In this document: piece by piece, positions 43,103-51,067 of the stretch
How the letters are laid out: every line of letters starts with the position of its first letter
Numbering within the stretch: position 1 is the stretch's first letter
Source of the DNA: Enterobacteriaceae bacterium UBA5654
Lineage (GTDB): Bacteria; Pseudomonadota; Gammaproteobacteria; Enterobacterales; Enterobacteriaceae
Assembly: GCA_002421005.1 (NCBI GenBank)
Contig: DIJC01000004.1
Location: 310,001-374,000 of the forward strand
Length of the DNA stretch: 64,000 nucleotides
Reading direction: 5' to 3'
Position numbers and translations under genes: made by a program
The notes under the pieces: generated by a model
What the model was told of the DNA's origin: nothing
Seen by the model: the letters and a program-made list of their open reading frames with translations, nothing else
Database searches by the model: none

Positions 43103-43724
43103 GAGGGGCCTCCTTATGGGTTAAGGTCAGTACCTGGTCTGCGAAAGCGGTCAGCAGAAGCAGACAGGAGCCTGCGCCCGCATCGGGATGGCCGACGCTG
43201 CGCTCGCCTACCCGACTGGCGCGACCGACGCGCGGAAACATCTGGCGAGTGGCGTCGAAACCGGCTTGCGCCGCCTGCTTCATGCTGCTGACGCCCTTGC
43301 CCGTCACCAGCGCATCGGTTGCCGGGATCAGCGCGTCAAGCAGCGTTTTATCGCCGGGCGCTGCGCTGGTGAGGGTTTGCAGATCCGCCAGCGCCGTGGC
43401 AAACATCGCCCGCAGCCGCGCGTCGTCAATCACCTCATGCCCGGCAGATTCACGGCTTAAGCCGCGAAACCAGATGCCGTACAATGGCCCCATCGATCCG
43501 CCGATCTCTTCCATCAGCACCTGGCTTATCAGCAGAAAGGCTTCGCTCATGGTCATATCCGGGGTCATTTTGTTTTGCGCGAGAGTAAATCCCTTGCTCA
43601 TATTGATCCCGTGATCGCCGTCGCCGGCCGCGCCATCAATTTCGCTAAGCCAGGCTTTATGTTGTTGAATGGTCTCAACCATTTTTTGGGCAACAGATAG
43701 CCCGTCTTTATTGGTAAAAGACAT
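43086..43724 (-). CDS. DhaL-type nucleotide-binding kinase subunit
   Basis: The 212-residue all-helical DhaL-family protein has the two-magnesium loop DGAAGDGDHGINM (about 31-43), IGGSMGPLYG and the C-terminal GRASRVGERSVGHPDAGA with the ADP/ATP pocket. It supplies the phosphoryl donor for the DhaK partner. No DhaM-like PTS phosphotransfer protein is nearby, so either the pair uses ATP directly or it borrows phosphate from a DhaM elsewhere. It lies 24 bp downstream of the MtlD-like gene. Confidence 0.86.
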   Translation of the reverse strand: MSFTNKDGLSVAQKMVETIQQHKAWLSEIDGAAGDGDHGINMSKGFTLAQNKMTPDMTMSEAFLLISQVLMEEIGGSMGPLYGIWFRGLSRESAGHEVIDDARLRAMFATALADLQTLTSAAPGDKTLLDALIPATDALVTGKGVSSMKQAAQAGFDATRQMFPRVGRASRVGERSVGHPDAGAGSCLLLLTAFADQVLTLTHKEAPHAAAD

Positions 43725-43748
43725 AAATACCTCTGTGTTTAAGTCAGT

Positions 43749-44888
43749 TCAGGACATTAACCCGGCATAATGAAATAAAATACGCGCGTGCAGCCGGGTA
43801 TTCTCTTTAATACCGGTAAAGTGCGTAATGGCCTGGCTGACAGTATTTTCGGCAATATACGTTTGTAATATTACGCTCTGCTCATCTTCAGGGTCGAAAT
43901 AATGCAGCGCGGCGGCTATGCCCTTAATTAAATATTCATTCGGCAAGCCTGCGGCCTCGGCCTGTTCACAGGGTCCGGTGAGCCGATCCCCCGCCGCCAG
44001 TTTGCGGATCGGCGAACGGCATACCCGCTGGACGGTATCCACCACGCCTGGCGTACAAAAGCGGTTAATCACGAACCCGATATACTCGTCCAGTTCCGCC
44101 AGCGAAAAAGCGTACTTGTGGTGCAGCAGCCGGGCGGTTTCGCGCATACTTTGTTTGATTTCCGCCACCAGCGCAGGCTCGGCAAAAATGGGCTGCATCG
44201 TGCGATAGCCGCGCAGATGCCCGACAAACCCGGCCCATGCGTGACCGCCGTTGATAATATAAAGTTTGCGCTCCAGATATTTCTGCAAATTATCGGTGTA
44301 GATTGCACCCAGGAGCGGCTGCGCATCGGCATCGCACAGCGCGCACCGGTCAATGACCAGCTCGCGATCGACGCCAACATCAATGACGCTTTCCCCCGCG
44401 CGGCTGGCGGTGAGTACCATCCGATCCACGGCGGTATCCGGGAAAGCCGCCAGTTGGTCGATATTCTCCTCGCCCAGCCGGATGCACTCCCGGCGTAAGA
44501 TCTGCCCGTTAAACAGCGCGTTTTCACAGACGATGACGTTGATTTTCTCTTTCCCCGCCTGCTGGCGCGCCCGGAGTCCGGCCAGCAGCAGCGGCGCGAT
44601 TTTCGGCAGATTATCCGCCCATACCGCCGTGGTGATCAGATCCGCCTCCACGCAGCGCTGGATCACCGCCTCTGGTTGTTCCAGCGGCGAAAGCGCCTCA
44701 CGCAGCGGAATAAATTTTTGCTGATAATTCTGTTCAATAATATAAATCGCATAGCCGTGCTGCTGGTTCATTTGCTGATTAAGCGCGTGGTTAGTATCGA
44801 CAAAGGTAATGTCATAACCGGACTCATTAAGCAAATCACCAATAAAACCCCGACCGATACTCCCTGCACCAAAATGTAAAGCCTGCAT
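43749..44888 (-). CDS. MtlD-like polyol-phosphate dehydrogenase
   Basis: The 379-residue long-chain polyol dehydrogenase has the mannitol-1-phosphate dehydrogenase N-terminal Rossmann loop LHFGAGSIGRGFIG and the conserved ERKLYIINGGHAW catalytic segment (Lys, Asn and His). The CRSPIRKLAAGDRLTGP and LIKGIAAALHYF blocks also match. It resembles E. coli MtlD in layout but is clearly diverged. It should oxidise a hexitol-phosphate to a ketose-phosphate or the reverse, with NAD. It takes the position SorE has in sorbose operons, directly after the PTS IID gene (12 bp). Confidence 0.85.
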   Translation of the reverse strand: MQALHFGAGSIGRGFIGDLLNESGYDITFVDTNHALNQQMNQQHGYAIYIIEQNYQQKFIPLREALSPLEQPEAVIQRCVEADLITTAVWADNLPKIAPLLLAGLRARQQAGKEKINVIVCENALFNGQILRRECIRLGEENIDQLAAFPDTAVDRMVLTASRAGESVIDVGVDRELVIDRCALCDADAQPLLGAIYTDNLQKYLERKLYIINGGHAWAGFVGHLRGYRTMQPIFAEPALVAEIKQSMRETARLLHHKYAFSLAELDEYIGFVINRFCTPGVVDTVQRVCRSPIRKLAAGDRLTGPCEQAEAAGLPNEYLIKGIAAALHYFDPEDEQSVILQTYIAENTVSQAITHFTGIKENTRLHARILFHYAGLMS

Positions 44889-44900
44889 ACTTACGCTCCA

Positions 44901-45716
44901 TTAAAATATGCCGAGGAATGCGCCGATAATTGAGATGGCAATAATCAGCACCATGATGATGGTAAAATTCTGGTTGCGTTTCAGCAGCCACCAGTAAATA
45001 CCGAACACCGCCAGCAGCGGCAATATTCCGGGAACAATATTGTCGATGACCTGCTGGAGCACAAAGGGTTTATTCTGCGAGCCAAAACTTAACTCCAGCG
45101 GGGTGCTTAATTTCACATAGGTGGAAGACAGCGCCCCCATCATAAACAGACCGAGCGTGCTCGCGCCGGTGATCAGGGTGCGAATATGCCCCGAATGGAG
45201 AATTTCGCGGATCGACGCCTGTCCTGCCCGATACCCATACGCCGCCAGCTTACGCCCGACGATAATCTGGATCAGCGGCAGCAGCAGCAGGAAAAACGCG
45301 CCCAGCACGCTGCCGTTGGTGGAGAGCGTCACCGCCAGGCCGAAGATAATCGGTTTCAGCGTCGCCCAGTCGATGGAGTCGCCAATCCCGGCCATCGGCC
45401 CCATCAGCCCGGTTTTGATCCCGGTGATGGTGTCATCGTCGATGTCCGCGCCGTTCGCTTTCTGCTCTTCCATGGCAATCACGATGCCGTTGATCGGCGC
45501 ACCGTAAACCGCCTCGGTGTTGTAAAACACCAGGTGGCGTTTGATCGCCTGTTTTAAGTCTTCCGGGTCAGGGTAAAGCTTTTGCAGGATTGGCAGAATG
45601 GCGGTGGTGAAGCCCAGCGCCTGCAGGCGTTCGTAGGAAATCCCCATTTCCGCGACGATGTAATAATAGAGCCAGCTATTTTTGACGTCTTTTTCAGTAA
45701 TCAGTTTGTTTTCCAT
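44901..45716 (-). CDS. PTS mannose/sorbose-family permease subunit IID
   Basis: The 271-residue IID protein has the conserved MENKLITEKDVKNSWLYYYI start, ILQKLYPDPEDLKQAIKRHLVFYNTE, GPMAGIGDSIDWATLKPI and a hydrophobic C-terminal third. With IIC it forms the membrane channel of the mannose-fructose-sorbose PTS family. It lies 9 bp downstream of the IIC gene. Confidence 0.93.
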   Translation of the reverse strand: MENKLITEKDVKNSWLYYYIVAEMGISYERLQALGFTTAILPILQKLYPDPEDLKQAIKRHLVFYNTEAVYGAPINGIVIAMEEQKANGADIDDDTITGIKTGLMGPMAGIGDSIDWATLKPIIFGLAVTLSTNGSVLGAFFLLLLPLIQIIVGRKLAAYGYRAGQASIREILHSGHIRTLITGASTLGLFMMGALSSTYVKLSTPLELSFGSQNKPFVLQQVIDNIVPGILPLLAVFGIYWWLLKRNQNFTIIMVLIIAISIIGAFLGIF

Positions 45717-45725
45717 GTCAGCTCC

Positions 45726-46463
45726 TTACGCTTCTTTGTGGTTCTGGTAATAAGAGATAAGCAGCACCGCGCTTAAGCCAAAAATGGCTGCGCCGAAGAC
45801 CGGAATGCCGCTGAACTGGACGATGAAATAACCGATGAAAAACCACGGCAGCAGCGCTTTTTTACCGATGACAAAAATGGTCAGCGCGAAGCCCAGCGCG
45901 GGCAGTAAACCGCCAGCCACGCTAAAGCCGTGAATCAACCACTCCGGCACGCTGGTTAAAAAGGCGTTAATGCTGTCTTTGCCGTACATGTTGGCGAGGA
46001 ACGGCACCGGAAAACGGATGAAGAATCCGAGCACCGTCGGCCAGACCACCGCGCACAGCTTGATCTGCCGGACGTTGCCCTCTTCCGCGTATTTATCCGC
46101 CATGTGGACGAATACCGCGTTGACGGTTTTCCTGAACTGGTCGAGAAACACGCCCATCACCCCTACCGGCACCGCGATGGCAATCGCCAGCGTCGGCGAC
46201 AGCCCGGTGTTAAGCGCCAGCGGGATGGCAATCAGCCCGGCAAGGCAATCGTCCGCCGGAAGATTCGATCCCGCCGCCACCAGACCAATATAGAGGATCT
46301 GGATCGCCGCGCCGATAATCACCGCCTGGGTAACATCACCCATAATCAGGCCAATAATGACCGAGGAAAACAGCGGCTGACGAATAGCGTGGGTAATGGC
46401 GTAACCAATATCCGTTTTACAAATCCAGTACCAGATGCCGGTGAAAATTGCGATTTCAACCAT
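45726..46463 (-). CDS. PTS mannose/sorbose-family permease subunit IIC
   Basis: The 245-residue, multi-helix IIC protein includes RQPLFSSVIIGLIMGDVTQAVIIGAAIQILYIG, the mannose-family IIC signature, and AAGSNLPADDCLAGLIAIPLA. It transports the sugar or polyol and presents it for phosphorylation by IIB. The IIB stop and IIC start are 2 bp apart. Substrate specificity of this family resides mainly in IIC/IID and cannot be called by eye. Confidence 0.93.
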   Translation of the reverse strand: MVEIAIFTGIWYWICKTDIGYAITHAIRQPLFSSVIIGLIMGDVTQAVIIGAAIQILYIGLVAAGSNLPADDCLAGLIAIPLALNTGLSPTLAIAIAVPVGVMGVFLDQFRKTVNAVFVHMADKYAEEGNVRQIKLCAVVWPTVLGFFIRFPVPFLANMYGKDSINAFLTSVPEWLIHGFSVAGGLLPALGFALTIFVIGKKALLPWFFIGYFIVQFSGIPVFGAAIFGLSAVLLISYYQNHKEA

Positions 46464-46465
46464 GA

Positions 46466-46963
46466 TTATCCCTCCAGCCGGGCAATTGCTTTATCCAGCG
46501 TTAATTTGACTTCTTCAGGCGTCACCTGAAAATAAACGTCGGTGCCGCGACCCTGAATAAATTTCAGATCCTGTAAATCCTGATCGTCGATGGAAATACC
46601 GTTCACCACGCTTCGGCGATTGACGCCGCCGCCCAGCCCACCAATTTGTACTGCCGGAAAGATCACTTCCTGCTCAACTAAATGACGCAGATTGCCAATG
46701 GATTTAAACAGCAGCAAAATATTGCTTTTGCCGTTGCTGTAATCCCCCGCTGCTTTTGCCGCCAGAAACGCCGCTTCCGATAAGACATGCACCGCCACGC
46801 CCGGCGGCGCGGCCATCACGTAGATATCGGCGAGGAAACTGTCTTTCGACAGTTTATCGTCAACGATGATGATCTCGGTGGCGGCAACAATATTTCGCCA
46901 TTTGGTAATAACCTGGCCGTGAATAAGGCGAAAGTCGATTCGAACGAGTTTTATATTATTCAT
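46466..46963 (-). CDS. PTS mannose/sorbose-family subunit IIB
   Basis: The 165-residue cytoplasmic IIB has the phospho-accepting histidine in IDFRLIHGQVITKW (His15) and the later FPAVQIGGLGGGVNRRSV. The start at 46963 is chosen by homology; it overlaps the IIA stop by 8 bp. It passes phosphate from IIA to the incoming substrate. Longer upstream frames only read antisense to nothing known and overlap IIA. Confidence 0.92.
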   Translation of the reverse strand: MNNIKLVRIDFRLIHGQVITKWRNIVAATEIIIVDDKLSKDSFLADIYVMAAPPGVAVHVLSEAAFLAAKAAGDYSNGKSNILLLFKSIGNLRHLVEQEVIFPAVQIGGLGGGVNRRSVVNGISIDDQDLQDLKFIQGRGTDVYFQVTPEEVKLTLDKAIARLEG

Positions 46964-47378
46964 ACTCTCTACCGTGGGTAATTGAGGTGATGTTCTTAAT
47001 GCTGTGACTGCCAGCATCAATAATTTTTTCAATAAGCTCTTCAAAGGCGACATCATGCCGCTGCATTTCGGCTTCAATCAGCATGGGCAGGTTCATCCCG
47101 CAAATAACCGGATACCCTTTGCGCCTGGCGAATATGGTTGCCACGTTCGACGGCGTACCGGCATAAATATCGGTAAAAATAATGACGTTTTGCGGCGCGG
47201 CGTCCACCAGCGCGGTAACATCCTCCAGCAGCTGTTCCGGGGCCATTCCCGGCTCCAGCGAAAAACAGTGGATATTGTCCATTTTCCCTAAGATCATCTC
47301 GCAACTGTTGACCAGTTCCTTACCAAAATTGCCGTGTGAGATGACCACCAGCCAGGGCGGCATATTTTTGTGATCCAT
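46956..47378 (-). CDS. PTS mannose/sorbose-family subunit IIA
   Basis: The 140-residue IIA-Man-fold protein has the active histidine in VVISHGNFGKEL (His15), IIFTDIYAGTPSNVATIFA and VICGMNLPMLIEA. It accepts phosphate from HPr and hands it to IIB. IIA and IIB are separate chains here, as in SorF/SorB, not fused as in ManX. AGGA lies about 8 bp ahead of the ATG. Confidence 0.92.
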   Translation of the reverse strand: MDHKNMPPWLVVISHGNFGKELVNSCEMILGKMDNIHCFSLEPGMAPEQLLEDVTALVDAAPQNVIIFTDIYAGTPSNVATIFARRKGYPVICGMNLPMLIEAEMQRHDVAFEELIEKIIDAGSHSIKNITSITHGREYE

Positions 47379-47401
47379 AAATAATCCTGCAGTAGATAAA
47401 G

Positions 47402-48208
47402 TTAACCGCGAGACTTTCCTCCGGTGATATTGATCGTCGTTCCGGTGATATAGCTGGCTTTATCCGAGGCCAGCCAGATCACCAAATCGGCGATTTCGGT
47501 GAGTTTTCCTGGCCGTCCGAGGGGGATTTTTTGACTGTAATCGTCGTTGATATCACTCTCATCCACTCCGCGCGTGTAGGCCAGCGCCTTGCGGTGCGTC
47601 ATGTTGCCCATTGGCGTAGGCTCGTTAATCCCCGGTGCGACGCCCACCACCCGAATGCCAAACGCGCCCAGCTCCTTCGCCCATGACAGGGTAAATCCAT
47701 GGACGGCGGCCTTGGTTGCCGCGTAGCAGCTTTGCCCTTTTGAACCTTCAATTCCGGCTTCGGAGAGAATATTAATAATCACCCCGGACCGCTGCGGGAT
47801 CATCTGCCGCGCGCTTTCCTGGGCACAAATAAAGGGGCCTTTTTGATTAATGTTGACCATGAAATCAAAATCATCGTCGCTGAGTTCGTATTCGGGAGCC
47901 TGACCGTAATAGTCCACCAGCAGCCGCGCCCGGTTGACCGCCGCATTGTTAACCAGCCCGTCAAGGCGTCCGTAGCGTTGCACGACCCCGTTCACTAAGT
48001 CGCGTACCTGCTGGCGCTGGGTAATGTCGCAGCGCTGATAATCCACGCCGGGAATTTGCTGGTCCGTGGCCGGTAATTGCACGTCCGCCACCACCACCCG
48101 CGCGTTGTTCTGCGCCAGGCCGAGGGCGATTTTTTCACCAATGCCGGAACTGCCCCCGGTCACGACGATGATTTTCTGCTCCAGTGAAATCCACTGTGTT
48201 GACGCCAT
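47402..48208 (-). CDS. SorD-like short-chain dehydrogenase (hexitol-6-phosphate dehydrogenase candidate)
   Basis: The 268-residue SDR has the NAD loop TGGSSGIGEKIA, NNAAVN, catalytic Ser region INILSEAGIEGS and YAATKAA (YxxxK). Blocks such as ARLLVDYYG, MVNINQKGPF, GQSCYAATKAA and the C-terminal GTTINITGGKSRG match sorbitol-6-phosphate 2-dehydrogenase (SorD) of the Klebsiella sorbose operon as I remember it. It is the first gene of the PTS operon, as sorD is. Start 48208 is preferred over ATG 48214 because GGAGG lies 8 bp upstream of the former and only 2 bp from the latter. Confidence 0.87.
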   Translation of the reverse strand: MASTQWISLEQKIIVVTGGSSGIGEKIALGLAQNNARVVVADVQLPATDQQIPGVDYQRCDITQRQQVRDLVNGVVQRYGRLDGLVNNAAVNRARLLVDYYGQAPEYELSDDDFDFMVNINQKGPFICAQESARQMIPQRSGVIINILSEAGIEGSKGQSCYAATKAAVHGFTLSWAKELGAFGIRVVGVAPGINEPTPMGNMTHRKALAYTRGVDESDINDDYSQKIPLGRPGKLTEIADLVIWLASDKASYITGTTINITGGKSRG

Positions 48209-48246
48209 CTGCATTTCCTCCGTTAAGCCATTCTCAACGGGATTAA

Positions 48247-48262
48247 TACAAATAGCGTGCCA
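48247..48262 (-). promoter_or_regulatory. Sigma54 (-24/-12) promoter candidate of the PTS operon
   Basis: Reading leftward, TGGCACGCTATTTGTA fits TGGCAC-N5-TTGCW with correct spacing and a single mismatch (GT for GC at -12). It lies about 40 bp upstream of the SorD-like gene and just downstream of the LevR-type sigma54 activator gene, which is the expected arrangement. Confidence 0.78.
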
Positions 48263-48320
48263 GATTTATTTACTTTTATTTATCATGTGGTTAGGCATTG
48301 TGTGCAGACGTTATGCCGGT

Positions 48321-50927
48321 TTAAACACTGCCGCTGCTTTCTTTCAACACTAAAGAATCGTTCGGCGCGATGGTGATCCACGGCTCCATCAGTTCATAAA
48401 TCATCAGCGCTTCGGTGGTGGTGAGCGCAATCCGGTATTTATTAATTAGCGTGCGGAAGGCTTCCGGCACCAGCGCCATAAACGCCTGCTGATCGGCGGT
48501 GAGATCGAACTCATCGCGGTGCGCCAGCCCGTCATGCGTGAGCAGCCGCTCTATCATCGCCGCGAGGTGCATAAACAAATTAATTCGCAGATAACTTTCG
48601 AAATGGATGCCGTAGGTCAGCTCGAAAAACTTCACCACGTTTTCCACTTCGTCGATAATCACCCGTGGATTCAGGAACGAGAGATGATTTGCCACCCCTT
48701 CAAGCGTAAACAGAATAACGATCTCATCGACCATCCGCTCCATATCCTGCATCGGCATAATCTGCGCGAAATAGTTTTTCCATAATAAATCCGGTTTTTC
48801 ACCTATCAGCCTGCGGGTATTAATTTGCGGAAGATAACCGGCATCAATTTCGGTGGTGGTGATGAGCAGCCGCGTGCCGTACAGAGCACTATCGGCCTTG
48901 GTTAATTTCCATTTCAGGTCATCGTATTCCATGGTCACGATATCAATCGACTCATCGCGGATATGGCGACGGGCAATTTCCTGGATCTGCCGGGCCACGC
49001 CTTCGCCGGAGATACAGGAAATAATAATTTTATTGCCCTGCACGATGCCGGAGTAATAACGCGCCTCGACCTCCCACGCGCCTTTAATGCCGTCAACGAT
49101 CTCTTTCATCGCCAGTTTATGCTGGATCTTACCGGCAATATCCAGCGCCATGGCAGTACTGACGTTGTTCATCACCAGCAGGTCGCCCTGAATATGCAGT
49201 TTAATTTCGCTGTAGATATCCTGAAGCGATCCCATATCGACCAGAATAATCATCCCGTTTTGCCCCTCAAGGCGGATGATCCACTCCTTCAGCCGGGCAA
49301 TAATTCCCCGGGTATTGACCGACAGCGGCATATCAAAGGCTTTCAGATAAAAGCCGCCCAGCAGTTTGTTGGCGGTTCCGGCGATGCTGGAGGCGGTGGA
49401 CGCGCCGTGGGAAACGATAATGCCCTGGATCAGCGGTTCGGGTTCGACCTGATGGCAGAAAATGGCGGTGAGCAGCGGCTCCATCAGACTGATTTGCTCC
49501 GGCGGGAATTTTTTCTCAAACAGCGCGATGCACTCCTGGGCCAGCAGGCGCGCGCGCAGCGGGGTCCAGGCGGTGATGCCGTTGAGATAGGTCACCCTCT
49601 CGCCGCTGACCGGTTCATTGAGCGACCACTGGAGACAGTGAAAAACCGCTTTTTCCATCACCGGGCCGACGGAAATCCCGGTTAAATCGTTAAACTCCGC
49701 CAGCGTCTCTTTGGTCAACTGCCACAGCGTGCCCTGATAAAAGCGCTGGGCCATCGACGTGCCGGATTGTTCCTCCAGCTTGCGAATTAACAGCGGCACG
49801 TTGCCGGTGCGACAAAAGTTTTCCACCAGGTTTTCGCCCTGTCCGGCGTTGAGCGAGGCCGAAAATAGCGTGGCATAGTCCGCTTCTTCCGCACTGAAGG
49901 TGATGCGGTCCTGCTCGTTATGCCTGCCCGACGGGCTATCGATACAGATCCCCTGGCTGCCGCGCCGCGCCGACGCCGAGGCGCACAACACCTTGATATG
50001 ATTTTTCAGTTCGCCAATATTACCCTGCACCGGGGTGGTGATAAGCTGGTGGATCAGCGCACTTTCTACGTGAATATCCTGGCGAAAACGTTTGGCTTCG
50101 TGGGAGAAAAAGCGCGAGATCAGCGAAAGCTGTTCCATAAACGGGCGCGAATCCCATGACGGCAGCATCACGGTGACGGGAATACGGCGGCGGAAGGTGG
50201 TCAGCAACACGTTTTCGGTATTTTCGGTGGTGGCAAATACGCAGCGCACGCGGGCCTGGCAAGGCTGGCGACTATCGCCGAGGCGGTAAAAATAGCCTTT
50301 GTCCATAAACAGAAACAGCTTTTCCTGATTTTCCGCCGACAGCCGGTGGACTTCATCAAGAAATAAAAACCCGCCGTCGGCCTCATCCAGCAGGCCAGTT
50401 TTATTGCGTTCGGCACCGGTAAATGCACCTTTGACATAACCAAACAGCGCCCCCGACAGCAGTTCCGGGTTATTGGCGTAATCGGCACAGTTGAGTTCGA
50501 TCAGCTTCCCGGTGGGAGCGATTGCCCCGTTTTCGCAGGCGTACTGATGCAGAAGCTGGGCCAGATAGCTTTTCCCCACCCCGCTTTCGCCGGTGATCAG
50601 CACCGGCAGCCCGCCGTCCGGGTAATTGACCGCCGCGACGCACAGTTCGACGGCGGTTTTCAGGCTACCGGTCGCGCCAATCAGCGAACGGAATACCGTC
50701 GCGCCGTCTTGCTCGCTTTGCGCCATCCGTTTTTCGGTCAGCCAGAAGCGCACCGGGCGGGTGTTCTCTTTGCGCAGATAGCCATCGTCGCAAAGTTGAT
50801 TAAGGTAAAGGCTGATCACGCTGCGGCTGGCGGAGGTAAAATGCTCGCAGTCCTGAGTGGTAAAGCCGCTTAGCGGCGTGCGCCAGGCGGCGTCGAGTTT
50901 ATGATAAAGATCTTCTTTCGCTGACAT
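48321..50927 (-). CDS. LevR-type sigma54-dependent activator with PRD and EII-like domains
   Basis: The 868-residue activator has, in order: an N-terminal winged helix (about 20-65); AAA+ domain (about 80-320) with Walker A GESGVGKS (113-120), the sigma54-contact loop GAFTGA (167-172) and Walker B FLFLDEV; a PTS regulation domain (about 370-490, His430); a IIA-Man-like domain with VSHG (His507); a IIB-like segment (about 630-690, Cys638); and a C-terminal PRD (about 725-840, His787). This is the LevR/DgaR/GfrR family, which activates mannose-type PTS operons and is tuned by PTS phosphorylation. It lies just upstream of the PTS operon on the same strand. Confidence 0.93.
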   Translation of the reverse strand: MSAKEDLYHKLDAAWRTPLSGFTTQDCEHFTSASRSVISLYLNQLCDDGYLRKENTRPVRFWLTEKRMAQSEQDGATVFRSLIGATGSLKTAVELCVAAVNYPDGGLPVLITGESGVGKSYLAQLLHQYACENGAIAPTGKLIELNCADYANNPELLSGALFGYVKGAFTGAERNKTGLLDEADGGFLFLDEVHRLSAENQEKLFLFMDKGYFYRLGDSRQPCQARVRCVFATTENTENVLLTTFRRRIPVTVMLPSWDSRPFMEQLSLISRFFSHEAKRFRQDIHVESALIHQLITTPVQGNIGELKNHIKVLCASASARRGSQGICIDSPSGRHNEQDRITFSAEEADYATLFSASLNAGQGENLVENFCRTGNVPLLIRKLEEQSGTSMAQRFYQGTLWQLTKETLAEFNDLTGISVGPVMEKAVFHCLQWSLNEPVSGERVTYLNGITAWTPLRARLLAQECIALFEKKFPPEQISLMEPLLTAIFCHQVEPEPLIQGIIVSHGASTASSIAGTANKLLGGFYLKAFDMPLSVNTRGIIARLKEWIIRLEGQNGMIILVDMGSLQDIYSEIKLHIQGDLLVMNNVSTAMALDIAGKIQHKLAMKEIVDGIKGAWEVEARYYSGIVQGNKIIISCISGEGVARQIQEIARRHIRDESIDIVTMEYDDLKWKLTKADSALYGTRLLITTTEIDAGYLPQINTRRLIGEKPDLLWKNYFAQIMPMQDMERMVDEIVILFTLEGVANHLSFLNPRVIIDEVENVVKFFELTYGIHFESYLRINLFMHLAAMIERLLTHDGLAHRDEFDLTADQQAFMALVPEAFRTLINKYRIALTTTEALMIYELMEPWITIAPNDSLVLKESSGSV

Positions 50928-51036
50928 AGTCCACCATTACGTATCCTTAAGCGCTGTGGGAACCATGTTGCTTAAAAAGCGCTTTAGCAAGCGCAGAGCA
51001 GCGTGAAACCAACCTGGCTCACATTTTCGCGGAATG

Positions 51037-51061
51037 CGCCGGGTAAAGAACTTACCCGGCG
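51037..51061. terminator. Strong hairpin after the second DppA-like gene
   Basis: CGCCGGGTAA pairs perfectly with TTACCCGGCG around 5 bases, 7 bp past the minus-strand gene's stop. No T run follows, so it may protect the 3' end rather than terminate. Confidence 0.55.
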
Positions 51062-51067
51062 AAGGGG

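Noticed and set aside
42095..43724. Assigning the DhaK/DhaL pair firmly as glycerol/dihydroxyacetone catabolism
   Set aside because: No glycerol dehydrogenase, DhaM or DhaR is nearby, and related kinases act on erythrulose; the context is a hexose-type PTS operon.
40871..50927. Horizontal transfer island with integrase or attachment sites
   Set aside because: No integrase, tRNA or direct-repeat boundary is visible, and base composition looks like the neighbours by eye.
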